A stretch of DNA of 64,000 nt from contig OX419755.1 of NCBI GenBank assembly GCA_948567375.1, positions 51,279,001-51,343,000 of the forward strand. Direction: 5' to 3'. The notes below the pieces were generated by a model. That model saw only the letters and a program-made list of their open reading frames with translations. It was not told the DNA's origin and did no database searches. Position numbers and translations under genes: made by a program. Source of the DNA: Lunularia cruciata (taxonomy: Eukaryota; Streptophyta; Marchantiopsida; Lunulariales; Lunulariaceae). Every line of letters begins with the position of its first letter. The first letter of the stretch is position 1. Positions 33,221 to 46,062 of this stretch are shown in pieces.

Positions 33221-34762
33221 TTGGATATTAGAAACAAAGAGGAACTTCAAGAGGTTGTAGATAGACCTCTCTCACATCCTTTGTCTATTTCCTTTCTTTC
33301 TTCTCAATCCTTCCTTGTTTTTCTTTCTTTTATTTGGATTGATAGCTTTTGTCTATTATGTCTTGCCTTTTTGTCTTTTGGTTTGGGTGTTTCTCTACAT
33401 AATTTTGGATGTGTATACTTTCAATAGTCTATCTCACAATGTCTCCATTTTTTCGTTTGCACAAGGCTATAGAAGGACAACCTTAGGTGTCACTCTTGAT
33501 CCAATACCAAAACCATATATGTATGATCAAGCGGTCAATCCATATGTTGCCTTTTTCAACACACATCCATAGTTTCTTAGGTTTATTTGTAGGAGCTCTC
33601 TCAATCCTTGGGTCAGATACTTTGCTTATACTAGAAATGGACCTAGAAGAGATCATTCTCCTATGGAGGATGCCACATTACCAATCATCCCTCTCCTTGA
33701 TCCTTCTACCATGGACTATCTTCCCACCTCTACAGCCTTGATACTACTACAAGATCATACTCTTCCACTTGAGCACTCATCACATCCATGCACAGTACTC
33801 CATCAATGTATTTAGTCTTGTCCAGATTGTTTGTGAGTAAGGATAGGCCTAGAACAACAAAGGAAGAGATCTAGACATTTAAGTATGTGGGCAAAGATTA
33901 CTTAATTCCTACTCTTCACACTTCATCCACACTCTGCTCATATCTCTCCAAGTTCATTGAGACTCATACTCATGGTTAGACTCTTTGGACCATATCCAAG
34001 AATTCTCACTAGATTTACTAGACCCAAGATGTATACATGATCCTTGTTGCTTTCACCATCTAGTGTGCTACAAACTCTCCTTGCCCTTATGTGCCATCTT
34101 GGTAGATGACAAAGAGATAGATGTCTTTACTTGGAACTTATTTGCTCTTCCCGTAATAGATTTTACTCATTCTAGCCCATAGAGGATCATCAAGATATCA
34201 AGAGATTGATTCTATGAATCATACATTTTTAATAGGGGATTTTCCAACCCTTTAAGATCAATATACCATTTGGGCCCAAGTAGCAACCATGCAGATTTAG
34301 AGTCTCCACAGCCCCATGCTTTACCTCCCAAAGCATTGCCACCTTTGTTTCTCCTTGATTTTAGGTTAGGAAGGTGAGTACAAATGCACAGCCCAAGCAC
34401 TATCACCTTCTTTGCAAACATACTTCTCCACAAACACTTTATCTACCTTACAACCCCTCTATCCACCTGCCATTGAGAACCTTCCTTCTTTTCTCCATGG
34501 TTATTAGCCAAATGAGGAATTATAACTTACAAAGTCCTTTTGTGCTCATTATGTACTCCATTCACCATGTTTCTCAATGGATGTGCTATATTGTTTGGTT
34601 TTTGAATACATACAAGGTTACCTCTTGCCAAATACTCTAACCTTTGAAGGGATGTAGTTTGAGTTGTGTTTACATTTAAACTCAGTTTAGAGAGCTTGGG
34701 TTTATGAATCTAAAATCATAAATGCAAGGTCTAGAGTCAATGCACAATCCTTACTTCCTTTG
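33221..34762. other. Less AT-rich decayed repeat of unknown type
   Basis: Composition is closer to the retrotransposons than to the AT-rich block before it. Short plus-strand frames (33221-33427, 33487-33741, 33985-34182, 34374-34640) and one minus-strand frame (34212-34433) show no family I recognise. Probably an old transposon remnant. Confidence 0.35.
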
Positions 34763-34767
34763 ACTTT

Positions 34768-35331
34768 TGTAATACTCCAAGGATAAGAGAACTCTCCAAG
34801 AGAGAAAATTCAAGTTTCACACTCAATACTCTGATGCTCCAAAGGAGCATCTTCTCTTTATTATATAGCAAAGAGGATCTCTTCAAAGGAAGTGCCATCC
34901 TTGGATCAAATACATGGTGATCTGTCAGCAAGCTCCATCCTTGGATTAGTTTTTTGGATGGTTGACATGTCGATCCTTGTCCTATCTAGTTGGTCAAATA
35001 GGTTTGACCAAAGGGAATCTTCCTATAAGGAGCTCAAAATTGCATTGATGAGGTACTGTTAGAAATCTCTCAATGAGAATGCAAGCCTTTTCTCTTGGGG
35101 GGGGGGGGGGGGGGGGGATAATGTTTCCATTTTTGAGGCCTAATTCATCCGTTTAGGCATCCAAATTGGCTCTAAAATTTTAAGGCTATTTTCAAATTTT
35201 GCCCTATTAGTAGAAGTACTCTTTTGGTGACACCTTTGTCTGATCCTTCTAGCCCATTGTACACAACATCCTTCTAGATGTTACCAACCAATTTTCACTT
35301 CTACATAAAATGTCTAGATACTTGTATTACA
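34768..35331 (-). repeat. Element F 3' LTR
   Basis: 564 bp, TGTAATAC to GTATTACA. Contains an uninterrupted run of about 20 G at 35098-35118. The sense TATA-like box is near 34858-34868. Confidence 0.93.
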
Positions 35332-35346
35332 GACCTCCCCCCTTTT
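35332..35346 (-). other. Element F polypurine tract
   Basis: AAAAGGGGGGAGGTC on the minus strand, next to the 3' LTR; one change from the tract in A and E. Confidence 0.85.
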
Positions 35347-35419
35347 AATATGCAACGTCCTTGTTGCAAAGTTGTTGCTCAAAAAGATTGGACTAACATT
35401 GTTGCGTTGGTCAAGTTGG

Positions 35420-38400
35420 CTACTGGTTCCCATATTGCCCAATATAGTAGGTACCCTTTCCAATGGACCAAATATTCCACATGCGGATGGTGAGTACCAT
35501 AGATGTGTTTCAGGAGAATGCATTTGACCTCATACTCCTCCGCCTCATCAAGTAGTGTTAGACAAGGTCAACTTTCTTGGATGGAAGAGAAATGGGATGA
35601 CTGGAGAGCATATCAGCATAATAAGGAAACATGAAACACCAGGTGAATCTTCATATGTGGGTGTAGCTTGAGGTGATAAGCCACGGTGCCAATGCAACAA
35701 AGGATGGAGAAAGGTCCTATGCAACAAGGTCTGAGCTTATGAGGACCAACCAACTTGAGGTTGATGGTTGACAACCAAACTTGATCTCCCATATTGAACT
35801 CCATGTGTTGGCGGTGTGCATATGCATAATGCTATTGCAAATTTTGAGCAATCTGCAACCTGTGCTTGGCATTCTCTACACCCTATTGGATTTTAAAAAC
35901 AAAAGTGTTGATAATGTCAACCTTGGTAGCCACCAGATGGACTTTTATCAAGCTTGAAGGTGTGAAAGGATGCTCTCCATACATGAGGAAGAACGGTGTG
36001 ACTTGTGTAGGGGCATTCACTGAATTGTTGTAAGCAAATTCTACCAATGGAAGTAGGGTGTCCCAACTCTCTTGCTCTCCAAAGTAAAGCCCCAAAGCAT
36101 GTCCTCAATAGTGCAATTCACCCTCTTTGTTTGTCTATTGATCTATGGATGGTAAGCTGTGGACATGGCTAATTTGGTTTTGAAGAGCCCAAAGAGTTTT
36201 CTCCAAAACAAGCTAGTGAATTAAGTGCCTCTATCTATGATGAGCACTCAAGACAAGCCATGGTGGGAAAAGACTACATCTAAGTACAATTGTGCTAGCT
36301 ACAAGGCAGTCACATCCTTGGTGGTAGGATGCACATGAATCATTTTGTTGGTAGGTCAACAAAGACTATGATGGAGTCAAACCTAGAGGTGGTCTTGGGC
36401 AATTCACAAACCAAATCTATGCTTACTTGTTCCCAACATTGTGTAGGAATGGGAAGAGGTTGGAGGAGTCCTATGGGAGCTTGATTAAAAGCCTTATTTT
36501 TTTGAAAAATTAGGCAATTCCAAACATATTCCATCACATTGTTGCTCATCTTGAGCCAATAGTAATGGCATTTGACCGCATCCAAGGTCTTGTCCACTCC
36601 AATGTGACTTGCAATGGTAGAATCATGACATTTTGCTAGGATAGTTGTTCTTAGATCTGTGTCATCCAAGATCCATAACCTACCATCATGGAAGGTGAGT
36701 CCTTGGGTGCTGGTGATGCCTTTGGATGATTGAGCACCTACAACATGTGGATCAGTTTTTGTAGCATCAAGAATCTTGTGCCAAAATTCAAGGTTCATCT
36801 TGACTTCCACCACCAAATTGTTTGCTATTGGCATTTGGGTGAATGCATCTGCAAGTTGCTTCTTGCCTTCAACATATCTGATAGTCATGTTGAATTTTTG
36901 TCTCCCCTTTGCCTACCAAATTTTTCAATGAGAAAGATCTTTCTATGTCTTGAGGTAGACTAGAGGTTTGTGGTCCGTCTTTACCACAAATACCTTATCA
37001 CCCAAATAGTGCTTCCAATGCTTGGTTGCAAGGACAATGGCCAGCTCTTCTTGTTTGGTGGTGTGATTGTTACATTCTGCCGATAACAACTAACAAGAGA
37101 AATATACAACTGGGTGCTATCCATCCTACCATCTTGTTGTAGGACTGCTCCTATTGTTGCACCTGATGTAGCTATAGCCATCTTGATTGGGCATTTTGGA
37201 CCATATTATTTCAAAATTGGTGCATATAGTAATGCATCTTTCAACTCCTAAAAGGCTAATTCTTGTGCAGTTCCCCATATCTACTTCTTTCCCTTGCATA
37301 ACAATACTGTTAGAGGCTATGAAATCTTGGAAAAGTCCCGACAAATCAATGATAAAACCCTATCAATCCCAAGAAACTCTTGAGTTGAGTATGATCTTCT
37401 GAAGCACTTCATTTTTTAATGACTTTTATTTTATCTATTAACACTTGGATACCTTCTACACTTACTTTATGCCCTAAGTAGTCTACTTGCCAAACTTGCA
37501 CTTTGAGATTTTGGCATATAATTGATTTTGTTGTAGAATCTAGAGGACTTCTTGCAAATTTTGCTTGTGCTCTATCAGCATCCTACTGTAGACTAAGATG
37601 TCATCAAGAAAAATGATAACAAATTTATCCAAATACGGATGAAATATATCATTCATCAAACTCATGAAAGTGGTTGGAGCATTAATGAGGCCAAACGGCA
37701 TCAAGAAGTACTTAAACAGACCATACCTTGTTTGCAAGGCTATTTTGTGTATGTCTTCTTCTGCAATTCTAATTTGGTTGTAACCGCTCCACAAATCAAG
37801 TTTGGTGAAGTGCCTTGCCCCATTTAGTTGATCAAATTAGTCATCCATGCAAGGTAATGAATATTTGTTCTTTACTGTTTGTTGATTCAATCTCCGATAG
37901 TCAATGCACATGCACATTGTTCCGTCCTTCTTCTTCACAAACAATATAGAAGCCCCATATGGTGATAACATTGGGTTTGATAAAACCCTTCTGCAACACA
38001 TCCTCAATTTGAGCCTTACACTCTTCTAACTCATGAGGTGATAGTCAATATGGGGTCTTACAAGGAGGTGTCTTCCCAGGAAGTATCTCAATTTTATGAT
38101 ATACTCTCTTTTTTGGTGGTAAACCTATGGGTAATTCATCTAGAAAGACATCTTGGAACTCATTGACCACATCTTTCAATTTCTCAAGAATTTGTCCATT
38201 ATGCTGGACACTATGGACTTCTCTTATTAAACCCATGAAATATCTATCTGTCTTACCAATAGATGTGGTCCTTATGACATACAGAGGCAACTCTTGCCTT
38301 TATGATTTTCCTTTAATCCCAAAGATCTTCCATTGACTAGTTTTCACTGCTTTCTTTCTCCAATCCACCGGAGGATTGTAGTTCTCCATCCACAATATAC

Positions 38401-38770
38401 CCAAGATCCTAACCTAAGAACCTAAGATTGCATCATAACAAGCTAGTGGTATCACTTGATTGCCTCTTGATACCCTCCTATAGAGAGTATTACCTTTCTA
38501 GGTAATGACTCAATTCTCTCTATTTGACCATTAGGTAACTCTACTTTGTCCTTCTTTTCCTTATCTAGTTCCATCTCCAACTTTATTGCAACATAGTAAG
38601 ACAAGAAATTCTCTATTGCCCCAAGGTCTATCAAAACTCTCATTGGATTGCCTTCTAGCATTCTATTTACAAGAATTAATTGTGCATTTATCTTTGTCCA
38701 TCTTTGCACACTTGTCCTCTTCCTTCTCCCTCTTTTACTCTTATTCACCGAGCCAGTAAGGCCATGAGGT
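35420..38770 (-). pseudogene. Element F pol remnant
   Basis: Same domain order as A with more damage. PR is at 38452-38748 (LIDLGAIENFL, catalytic Ser/Thr lost). The PR-RT linker is at 38045-38290. RT is at 37540-37794 ([14 protein letters not shown] to FLDDILVYS). RNase H is near 36930-37340 in broken frames. The zinc finger and start of the integrase core are at 36340-36888 (IASHIGVDKTLDAVKCHYYW, CLIFQK so the second Cys is lost). The integrase core end is at 35883-36108, the GPY/F domain at 35613-35804, and chromodomain sequence at about 35400-35570 in broken frames. Confidence 0.85.
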
Positions 38771-38779
38771 AAATTAACT

Positions 38780-39746
38780 AGAAATCTTCATTTGTTGATG
38801 TGGTTTCCATATCCTCTTCTTCAATTTGTCTCTCCATGTGGTTCAAAGGTTGCTTGTATGGAGGCCAAGGACCTCTAAGATGACAAACATAAAAATTGAT
38901 GGCTATGTGCCCAATTTAGCCACAATTGTAACATTGTTGTTGTTCTGCTCAAGCCCCTTCTCACCATGGGACTTTTTCTCTCTTTTCTTTGACCTATCCT
39001 TTTTCTCCTTGGAGAGGTCTTACTCCTCGACCTTGGAACCAAATGTTGCACAATACCATAGGAATTGGTCCTCTAAAATGGTGTGTCTCAGCCCGATAGT
39101 TTTGCATTGGTGTTATCGCTTCAACTCTTCCAAGCACCTCTGCTATTCTTTGAGTGTAGGTAATGGCTTCAAAAACCGTACAAGGATTTTTCACCATTAC
39201 CTCTTGGTGAATCCGCTGTTGTAATCCTCTCTTAAAATTTTCAAGAGCTTTTGCTAGACTCATATTGGTTATCGCAACCTATAGATCCAAAAATGCCTCC
39301 ACATACTCTTGTATGCTATTCTTCTGCTTCAACCCCTAGAGTTTGGTTTGGACCATTTGTACGGAATTCATAGATTAGAAATTGTAGAATGATCAATGAT
39401 CTCCATTTTGAACAATCAAATGTATCAAATTCATTCATGAAATCCAATTTTGCACTACTCAGATGGAATGTTGTTCCTTGTAAGGCTTGATATTGCACAT
39501 CTTTTTCATTTGTAGTAACAATGTGGCTTGGTTGTTGATTGGAATCAGTGTCATTCGCATGCATAACTCTCTAGATACTTCAATTGTTGGTGCTGGTTGT
39601 TGAGACGACTCCCCTTCTTGTATTACTTGATTTTTCTTATCAATACATATTTGATTTTGAAGTTCCTCCATGGTCATCTTGATTTCTCAAAACTTGTTAA
39701 ACATCCCCCGCATTCCTTGCATCAACTCCTACAACTGCGGATCCAT
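38780..39746 (-). pseudogene. Element F gag remnant
   Basis: Begins ATG 39746 (MDPQL followed by TAG) with the second TGA at the codon shared with A and E, then MTMEELQNQ (39459-39677). Capsid sequence is at 38994-39263 (ALENFKRGLQQRIHQEVMV). The zinc knuckle region near 38900-38950 is damaged. A deletion of about 200 bp relative to A lies near 39380. Confidence 0.8.
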
Positions 39747-40344
39747 GATTCCTACACACAATCAATGTTCAATTGCTACTTCCTACTTAATAGAGGGTTA
39801 GAATGATCACTCAGGAGGGAGCACAAACTATGGGGACTACCATTAGGACCTAAGAGGCTATCACTTGTTGATAATATTACTCACCAAAATTATGGACTAC
39901 CAAATCCCTAAACATCACTTTTGGTCTAACTACATAAGGGATTTCTACTTGCATGTTGAAAGGATGAGGATTTTGTGCATTTTGATCCATAACATCATAA
40001 TAGAATGCAGATTGTCAAATCCCACTCTCTATCGTATACCACCATAGGTAGAATCATTGGGTTTGGTGAATTTATCACTCTATCCATGAATTCTACTCTA
40101 AAGTGACAAACAAGAGATACTCTCATTTGCTCATACTAGATGAAAATAATCTTGATGTGAAATGGATTCAAGAATGGGAAGCTAGGTGTAAGAAACTGTC
40201 CTCTCGGTGCCTCCATCCCATCAGCTCTCTGAAACACTTCCCAAGTCTAGCAATTGCACTATGTTTTCTCCCCTCAAATTACTCAATTTCAGTAGCTTGT
40301 GTTCTTCCAAGAGGGGTGATCCACTCTCATGGATTAAAAAACCT

Positions 40345-40356
40345 GTTTTGATACCA
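40345..40356 (-). other. Element F degenerate primer-binding site
   Basis: TGGTATCAAAAC beside the 5' LTR; the first eight bases match the initiator-Met primer site. Confidence 0.75.
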
Positions 40357-40357
40357 T

Positions 40358-40940
40358 TGTAATACTCCAAGGACAAGAGAATTCTCCAAGAGAGAAAATG
40401 CAAGTTTCATACTCAATACTCCAATGCTCCAAATGAGCACCTTCTCTTTAATATAGCAAAGAGAATCTCCTCAAAGGAAGCTCCACCCTTGGATCAGATA
40501 CATGGATTGGTGACCTGTCAGCAAGCACCATCCTTGGATTAATGGTTTGGCTGGTGACATGTCAATCCTTGTCCTCTCTAGTTGGTCAAATGGGCGACTA
40601 AAGGGAATCTTTAAGGAATCTTCCTATAGAGAGCTCAAAATTGCATGGTTGAGATACCATTAGAAAGCTCTTGACAAGACAAATCATAGGGGGAAAAAGT
40701 AAGCCTTTTCTCCCTAAGAAGTAGAGAGGAATATTTCCATTTTGAGGCCTAATTCATCAATTTAGGCCTCCAAAATTAGCTCTAAAGTTTTTAGGCTATT
40801 TTCATCTTTTTTCTATTAGTATAATTATTCTTTTGGTGACACCTTTGTCTGATCTTCCTAGCCCATTGTACATAACATCCTTCTACATCCTGCCAAGTCA
40901 ATTTCACCTCCAGATAATATGTCTAGCTACTTGTATTACA
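40358..40940 (-). repeat. Element F 5' LTR
   Basis: 583 bp, TGTAATACTCC to TGTATTACA, collinear with 34768-35331 but without its long G-run. Confidence 0.93.
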
Positions 40941-40945
40941 ACTTC

Positions 40946-41268
40946 CTACCAAGATTCTAGTTTTTATGGGTAGTTTGAGGGTTTTGGGCTTTCCTCTAGG
41001 ATAGGAAGAATTTCACATCTTGTTCATCTCAAACACCTTGCTCTAGGCTATATCCTATTCACTTCTTTCCTTGGTTAGAGAAAAATCAGGTGGCCTATTG
41101 TGACAACTCAATCAACACACAATTGAATTATTTTCATAAGTTATAGGTTGATCACACAAGAATGCATGTAAAAATGATTGAATAAAAAGGAAAATGTCAT
41201 ATTGGAGTCCTTCATTATTTACTATTTAACCTCTTGGACAGAGATAACTCCCAAACAAAGACAATGAC
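40946..41268. other. Spacer between F and C
   Basis: About 320 bp with no gene or repeat recognised. Confidence 0.4.
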
Positions 41269-41273
41269 ATAGT

Positions 41274-42379
41274 TGTAAAAGACCGAAACCGAGGAGAGAA
41301 ATAGGAGAATGGAAGCTCACATTGGGACACTTGAATGAGGGAAAACTCCGAATGCCTAGCATGAGCTTCGGCCTGTAACACCCATTTGTGCATGTGTGTG
41401 GTATTGTGATATTTAGCTTGGTATTACAAGTACTTAAGAGATATTATTTATATAGAGATAATTGATGGTTCTATATTAGTCATGGTTAGCTAAAGTTAGT
41501 CATAGCTAAGATAGATGGGACCTTACTTTAGAGGAAGTAGAAAAGATGAGCACCACTATTTTGGATTTTAGTGTGTTGACTTGGTATTATTCCTAGGTGT
41601 TTGGCTTTGGGGAAAGAGTTGAGAACTCTTGGGCCCGCAAGCCTTTTTGTTTTGGATTCGTCTTTAGTCCAAGGATAGCCCATGTGAAGGAATCCGTGCT
41701 TTAGTGGTTGGGTCAAGATAAGGGGAATATGCCCATGTGAATGGATATTCCTTTCTACTTTTTGACTTTACTTGACTTTTAGTCTAGTAACTTGAGTTAC
41801 TACGGTAATTAGTAACTTTGGTACGTAACTATTTCACAAGTATATAAACAAGGGGTGAGGAGGTACTCATCATCCTTTCATTTGCAACTATCTCTCTCTC
41901 ATTGAGTTCTCTAGTGAGCAATGTCTTGAGTCTTGGAGTGTTAGCCTTGGAGGAGTATGATGGAGTTGGGGTTCCTTGCCTTCTTAGTCCATGGTGCGCT
42001 ACCATAATAGCCATCAGAGGTTCATCTTGAGTGAGAGACAGGCCGGCTCACAGGCCTTGGTATTTATAGGTAGCATACAAGACCCTTGAAGCTTCTCAAG
42101 AAGTTTCCTTGAGCCGCTTTCTTGGAGTGCAAGCCAAGTTAACTAGGAAGCTTCTCAAGAAGCTTCCTTCTAGAAGCCGCCTACTTGGCGTGCAAGCTAA
42201 GCTAGTTAGAAGCTTCTAGAAGCTTCCTTCTAGAAGCTACCTGCTTAGGGCGCAAGTTAACTAGTTGGGAAGCTTCCTAAGAAGCTTCTTAGATGCTTCT
42301 AGAATATTCTAGGCTATTTTGTCTTATTATCTACTTCGTAAGCCCGACTAACTTTGTCACTAAACTCCATATTGTTACA
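41274..42379 (-). repeat. Element C 3' LTR, split by a family 3 solo LTR
   Basis: LTR parts are 41274-41373 and 42057-42379 (423 bp), with insertion 41374-42052 and its duplicated GGCC. It differs from the 5' LTR at two sites (about 42179 and 42328). It contains the same heat-shock-element-like array, with the four-module GAAGCTTCTAGAAGCTTC at 42209-42226. Confidence 0.95.
41374..42052 (+). repeat. Family 3 solo LTR in C's 3' LTR
   Basis: 679 bp, TGTAACACCC to CTCACA, flanked by 4-bp GGCC (41370-41373 and 42053-42056). Sense TATA box TATATAAA at about 41841-41848. Closely similar in reverse complement to 13836-14527. It must be younger than C's insertion. Confidence 0.88.
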
Positions 42380-43921
42380 TATTCCCCCGCCGCTAGTTGG
42401 TGACGTCCTCGTCGCCAGTGAAGCTTCGAATTCCTTGATGGCCATCTGTGCATTTTGGAGGTGAGAAAGAGGTTCCCCTATAGCATCATGAAGGGGATAC
42501 CCTTTCCAAAGGACCTTGTACTCCGTATGTTGGTGACGGCCTCGTTGAATATGGCGACGCGCAAGGATACAATCAACTTCGTACTCCTCATGATCATTGA
42601 TAGGGACAGGAAGAGGGGGAGGTTGGACTCAAGAGGAAAAGGAAGAAGGGTTAGGAACAAAGGGTTTCAACTTGGAAATATGAAAGACAGGATGGATACG
42701 CATGTGACAAGGTAAGGCAAGACAATAAGCAACAGGAGAGATAATGTGGGTGATATCAAAGGGTCCTATCCAATTAGGAGCAAGTTTATGAACTTGGGTA
42801 TCAAGTGGGAGAGGGAGGTTACTAGAGGATAGCATGACTTTATCACCAACTTCAAAGGTGAGATCACGACGATGATGGTCTGCATATTGTTTTTGGCAAT
42901 TCTGAGCAACAAGGAGGTGAGATTTGGCTTGTTGGAGAGATTGGGATATAGTGGTCAAGAATGTAGAAGTATGAGGAACCTGAGAGGGAGGGGGAGCAAG
43001 AAGAGAATCTGGAACAAGCGGAGCTTGGCCAAAATTGAGAAAGAAGGGAGAAAATCCAGTGCTTGCCTGTTTGGAATTGTTGTAGGCAAATTCTGCAGCT
43101 GCAAGACATTCATCCCAGTTGGTATGGTGGACATTGACAAAGGCCCGCAACATATCCTCCAATGTACGATTGGCGCGTTCGGTTTGTCCATCAGTTTGAG
43201 GATGATAGGCCGTGGACAAAGCAAGCTTGGTGCCGAGTATCTGGAAGAGTGCTTGCCAAAACTTCCCGGTAAATCGAGGATCACGGTCGGAGATGAGTAC
43301 ACGTGGCATCCCATGATGCTTGAAGACATTGTCGAAGTAGATTTGTGCTAAGGTTGGAGCATCCACGGTATCACAGGTTGGTGCCAAGTGGATTTGCTTA
43401 CTAAGCTTATCCACAAACACCACAATTGCGGTGTGTCCTTGTTTTGTCTTTGGCAAGGAGGTGATGAGATCCAAGCTTACATGCTCCCAACGAGCGGATG
43501 GAATGGCGAGTGGTTGAAGGAGTCCACTCGGCTTCTGGTTGCTGGCCTTGTTCCGTTGGCAACTCTCACATGATCGGACAAAGTCTCGAACATCTTGTGT
43601 CATGTTGGGCCACCACCATTGGCGTTGGAGGGTGCCTAAGGTCTTGTCCACTCCCATGTGACCAGCTATTGGTAAATCATGGGCTTCTTGAAGGCGCACA
43701 AGTCGAAGATCACCTTTGGTTGGAACATAGATCTGGTCTGCATGGAATAAAAGGCCTTCCTTGAAGGAGAAGGTGTTGTATTCCTTGTCGCGTGCTGTTA
43801 GACGACCGTGTACCATTTGGAAGAAGGGATCTTGCTGTAGGGCTAACCGAAACTCGTTATGAACCTTGGGATCAATTGACACCGTCGTAATTGCTGCCGC
43901 GATGAGAGGAAGAGACTTCAA
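42314..43921 (-). CDS. Element C integrase and chromodomain (3' part of pol)
   Basis: Same frame as the upstream PR-RT-RH block, separated from it by TGA 43931-43933. The 430-residue open part (43921-42632) has the HHCC finger (H81, H88, C118, C121), integrase core D151, D212 and E248 (DD35E), and a GPY/F domain (WIGPFDI). TGA at 42629-42631 separates the chromodomain (YKVLWKGYPLHDA, with the usual W-E-P changed to G-E-P). The frame then runs through the polypurine tract and 66 bases into the LTR, ending TAG at 42314-42316. Integrase inserts the cDNA; the chromodomain is thought to steer insertion to particular chromatin. Confidence 0.88.
42380..42394 (-). other. Element C polypurine tract
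   Basis: AGCGGCGGGGGAATA on the minus strand, next to the 3' LTR and inside the chromodomain reading frame. Confidence 0.82.
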
Positions 43922-43930
43922 ATCAGGTCG

Positions 43931-45979
43931 TCATGATAGAGCATCAGGGATGACATGGATCCGACCTGGTTTGAACTCAAGTTTGATGTCGAACAATTGG
44001 AGTTGCTCTTCCCATCGATGATGTCGACTCTTCATGTGCTCTAGGTGTAAGGTCTGCAACAATGGCTTGTGATCAGTTTGCATGATCACTTGTTTCCCCA
44101 AGAGATAATGCCTCCATACCTTGGTGGCATATACCATTGCAAGTTGTTCTCGATCTCGAGCAGAGTAATTTCTTTCAGCTGTATTTAGTCGGCGAGACAC
44201 AAAGGCAATAGGATGTAGTACATCTGGAAATTCTTGTTGCAACACAGCTCCAATTGCAAAGTTAGAAGCATCAAAATCAACCACACAAGGTAGTTGAGGA
44301 TCATATGGTTGAAGAATGGGTCTTGAAGACACCATATGCTTTAACTTCTGGAATGCTTCTTCATGCTTGGTGGTCCATTGGAAGCTTGAGTTCTTTCCCA
44401 AGAGATCAGTCAATGGTGCAGCCACGTGAGCATAATAGTGGATGAACCGTTGGTAAAAACTGGCCAATCCGTTGAACGCTCGTACTTCGGTAGCATCCTT
44501 CGGGGTAGGCCAATCAGTAATGGCCTTGATCTTCTCTTCTTCCATCTTGATCCCCTCTGATGAGATCTTATGACCCAAGAAGGTAACCTCCTTCTGCCAA
44601 AAAGCACACTTTGACTTCTTGCAGTAAAATTTCCACTGTCGTAGTCGTCTTAGGACTTCTCTCACATGATTCATGTGTTTTGCCTCTGTCTTACTATAGA
44701 TTAAGATATCATCTAAGAACACTACCACAGACTGATCCAATAGCCCCTCCAACACCTGATGCATCTGATCCATGAAGACTGCTGGAGCATTAGTGAGTCC
44801 GAAAGGTAGAACTCTCCACTCAAAATGTCCATACCTTGTACGAAAGGCAGTCTTTTTCACGTCCTCTCCTTCAATAGGAATTTGCCAATAGCCGCTACGA
44901 AGATCTAGCTTGGAAAAGTATCGTGCTCCACTTAATTGATCAAGCAAGTCATCGATCCGAGGCAAGGGATATGCATTCTTCACGGTTTGCTTATTGAGCC
45001 CACGGTAATCAATACAAAAACAAAGTCCTCCATCCTTCTTTGGAACAAATAGTACTGGTGCTCCCCAAGGGGAGGTACTATGTCGTATGAAATCCTTCTC
45101 CAACAACTCTGTAAGTGTTGTTCGCAACTCCTCCAACTCCTTTGGTGAGAGCCGATAGATTGGTCTACTCACTAGAGTACTCCCTGGCAATAACTCGATC
45201 TTGAAGGGCATACCTCGATCAGAGGGTAATCCCTTTGGTAGATCATCCGGAAACACATCTGCAAACTCTTGAACTATCCGATCAACCGTCGCTTGATGCG
45301 GCACTTGGCCCTCCTCAGATTGTTCTTGTGCAATCGGCTTGATCCACACCGCGAATACAGACTTATCTTCCTCCAAAGCTTGCTCTCTGGCTGCTTCATT
45401 AACAAACTTCCCTTCTAGGGACTCATCTCTCTTCCGAGCTTGCTCCATGGTTGCCTTCCTGGCAAACTTCCCATCTTGGGACTCATCTCCCTTCCAGATT
45501 CGCTCTATGGCTACCTTCTCGACAAACTTCCCATCTTGGGACTGACTATTCTTAGGTGTCTTACTCAGAGGTGCCAAACAACCTAATCGGAAATTCCTAC
45601 CTTGGTGTTGTACTTGAATTTGGTGTCGGGTCCAATCAAATTGAACCTTATGACATTCAAGCCAAGGTAGACCTAGAATGATATCATAGTGTAGAGGTGC
45701 CACTACAAACCTCATACACTCCAAATACTCCTTCCCAATCTTGAAGGTAATAGGATGCAAGGTGCGGAATGCAGAACCCTTTCTACCATCCGCCATCATC
45801 AAACTACTTCCAATCACTGGCTTGATAGGAATACCCAATTCCTTTGCTACTTGCATAGACATGCAATTCTCTGAACTTCCAGAATCAACCAAAATTCTAC
45901 AACCCCGATTAGATATCATACCTTGCAAGTGAAGCAAACTTGCATAGGTCGAGCCTTCAATCCCATTGGAACTAATCAA
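43931..45979 (-). CDS. Element C protease, reverse transcriptase and RNase H (open 682-codon block)
   Basis: Uninterrupted frame; it stays open upstream to about 46030, so 45979 (TTG) is only nominal and the block was presumably made from gag-pol. [11 protein letters not shown] (D32-S33-G34) intact, with ILGLPWL at 101-107. Linker: three 20-residue repeats at 147-206 (SQDGKF, SQDGKF, SLEGKF). RT: LDLRSGY (D359) and FLDD (421-424) intact. RNase H: D570 (FDASNF), E611 and D636 (TDHKPL). The frame ends at IPDALS followed by TGA where relatives read Arg. Enzymatic residues look intact, so the element decayed only recently. Confidence 0.92.
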   Translation of the reverse strand: MISSNGIEGSTYASLLHLQGMISNRGCRILVDSGSSENCMSMQVAKELGIPIKPVIGSSLMMADGRKGSAFRTLHPITFKIGKEYLECMRFVVAPLHYDIILGLPWLECHKVQFDWTRHQIQVQHQGRNFRLGCLAPLSKTPKNSQSQDGKFVEKVAIERIWKGDESQDGKFARKATMEQARKRDESLEGKFVNEAAREQALEEDKSVFAVWIKPIAQEQSEEGQVPHQATVDRIVQEFADVFPDDLPKGLPSDRGMPFKIELLPGSTLVSRPIYRLSPKELEELRTTLTELLEKDFIRHSTSPWGAPVLFVPKKDGGLCFCIDYRGLNKQTVKNAYPLPRIDDLLDQLSGARYFSKLDLRSGYWQIPIEGEDVKKTAFRTRYGHFEWRVLPFGLTNAPAVFMDQMHQVLEGLLDQSVVVFLDDILIYSKTEAKHMNHVREVLRRLRQWKFYCKKSKCAFWQKEVTFLGHKISSEGIKMEEEKIKAITDWPTPKDATEVRAFNGLASFYQRFIHYYAHVAAPLTDLLGKNSSFQWTTKHEEAFQKLKHMVSSRPILQPYDPQLPCVVDFDASNFAIGAVLQQEFPDVLHPIAFVSRRLNTAERNYSARDREQLAMVYATKVWRHYLLGKQVIMQTDHKPLLQTLHLEHMKSRHHRWEEQLQLFDIKLEFKPGRIHVIPDALS

Positions 45980-46062
45980 GCTCCCAGTAGGCGGCTCGAA
46001 ATCTCCTACTGGGATTCCTTGTTTCCCTGATCATTCCGCTCCACAACCTCCACTTGGGCAAC

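Larger units (their letters stand above)
34768..40940 (-). mobile_element. Element F: full-length, heavily decayed family 1 chromovirus
   Basis: 6173 bp with LTRs at 34768-35331 and 40358-40940 and target duplication ACTTT (34763-34767) against ACTTC (40941-40945), one base changed. LTRs are shorter than those of A and E and differ from each other clearly. The primer site has drifted to TGGTATCAAAAC. gag and pol have many stops and frameshifts. This is the most decayed of the three F1 elements. Confidence 0.93.

Noticed and set aside
33221-34640. Host gene with several plus-strand exons
   Set aside because: Frames are short, have no recognisable domain and no consistent splice structure.
42872-43351. 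159-codon plus-strand frame in C
   Set aside because: Shadow of the integrase frame on the other strand.
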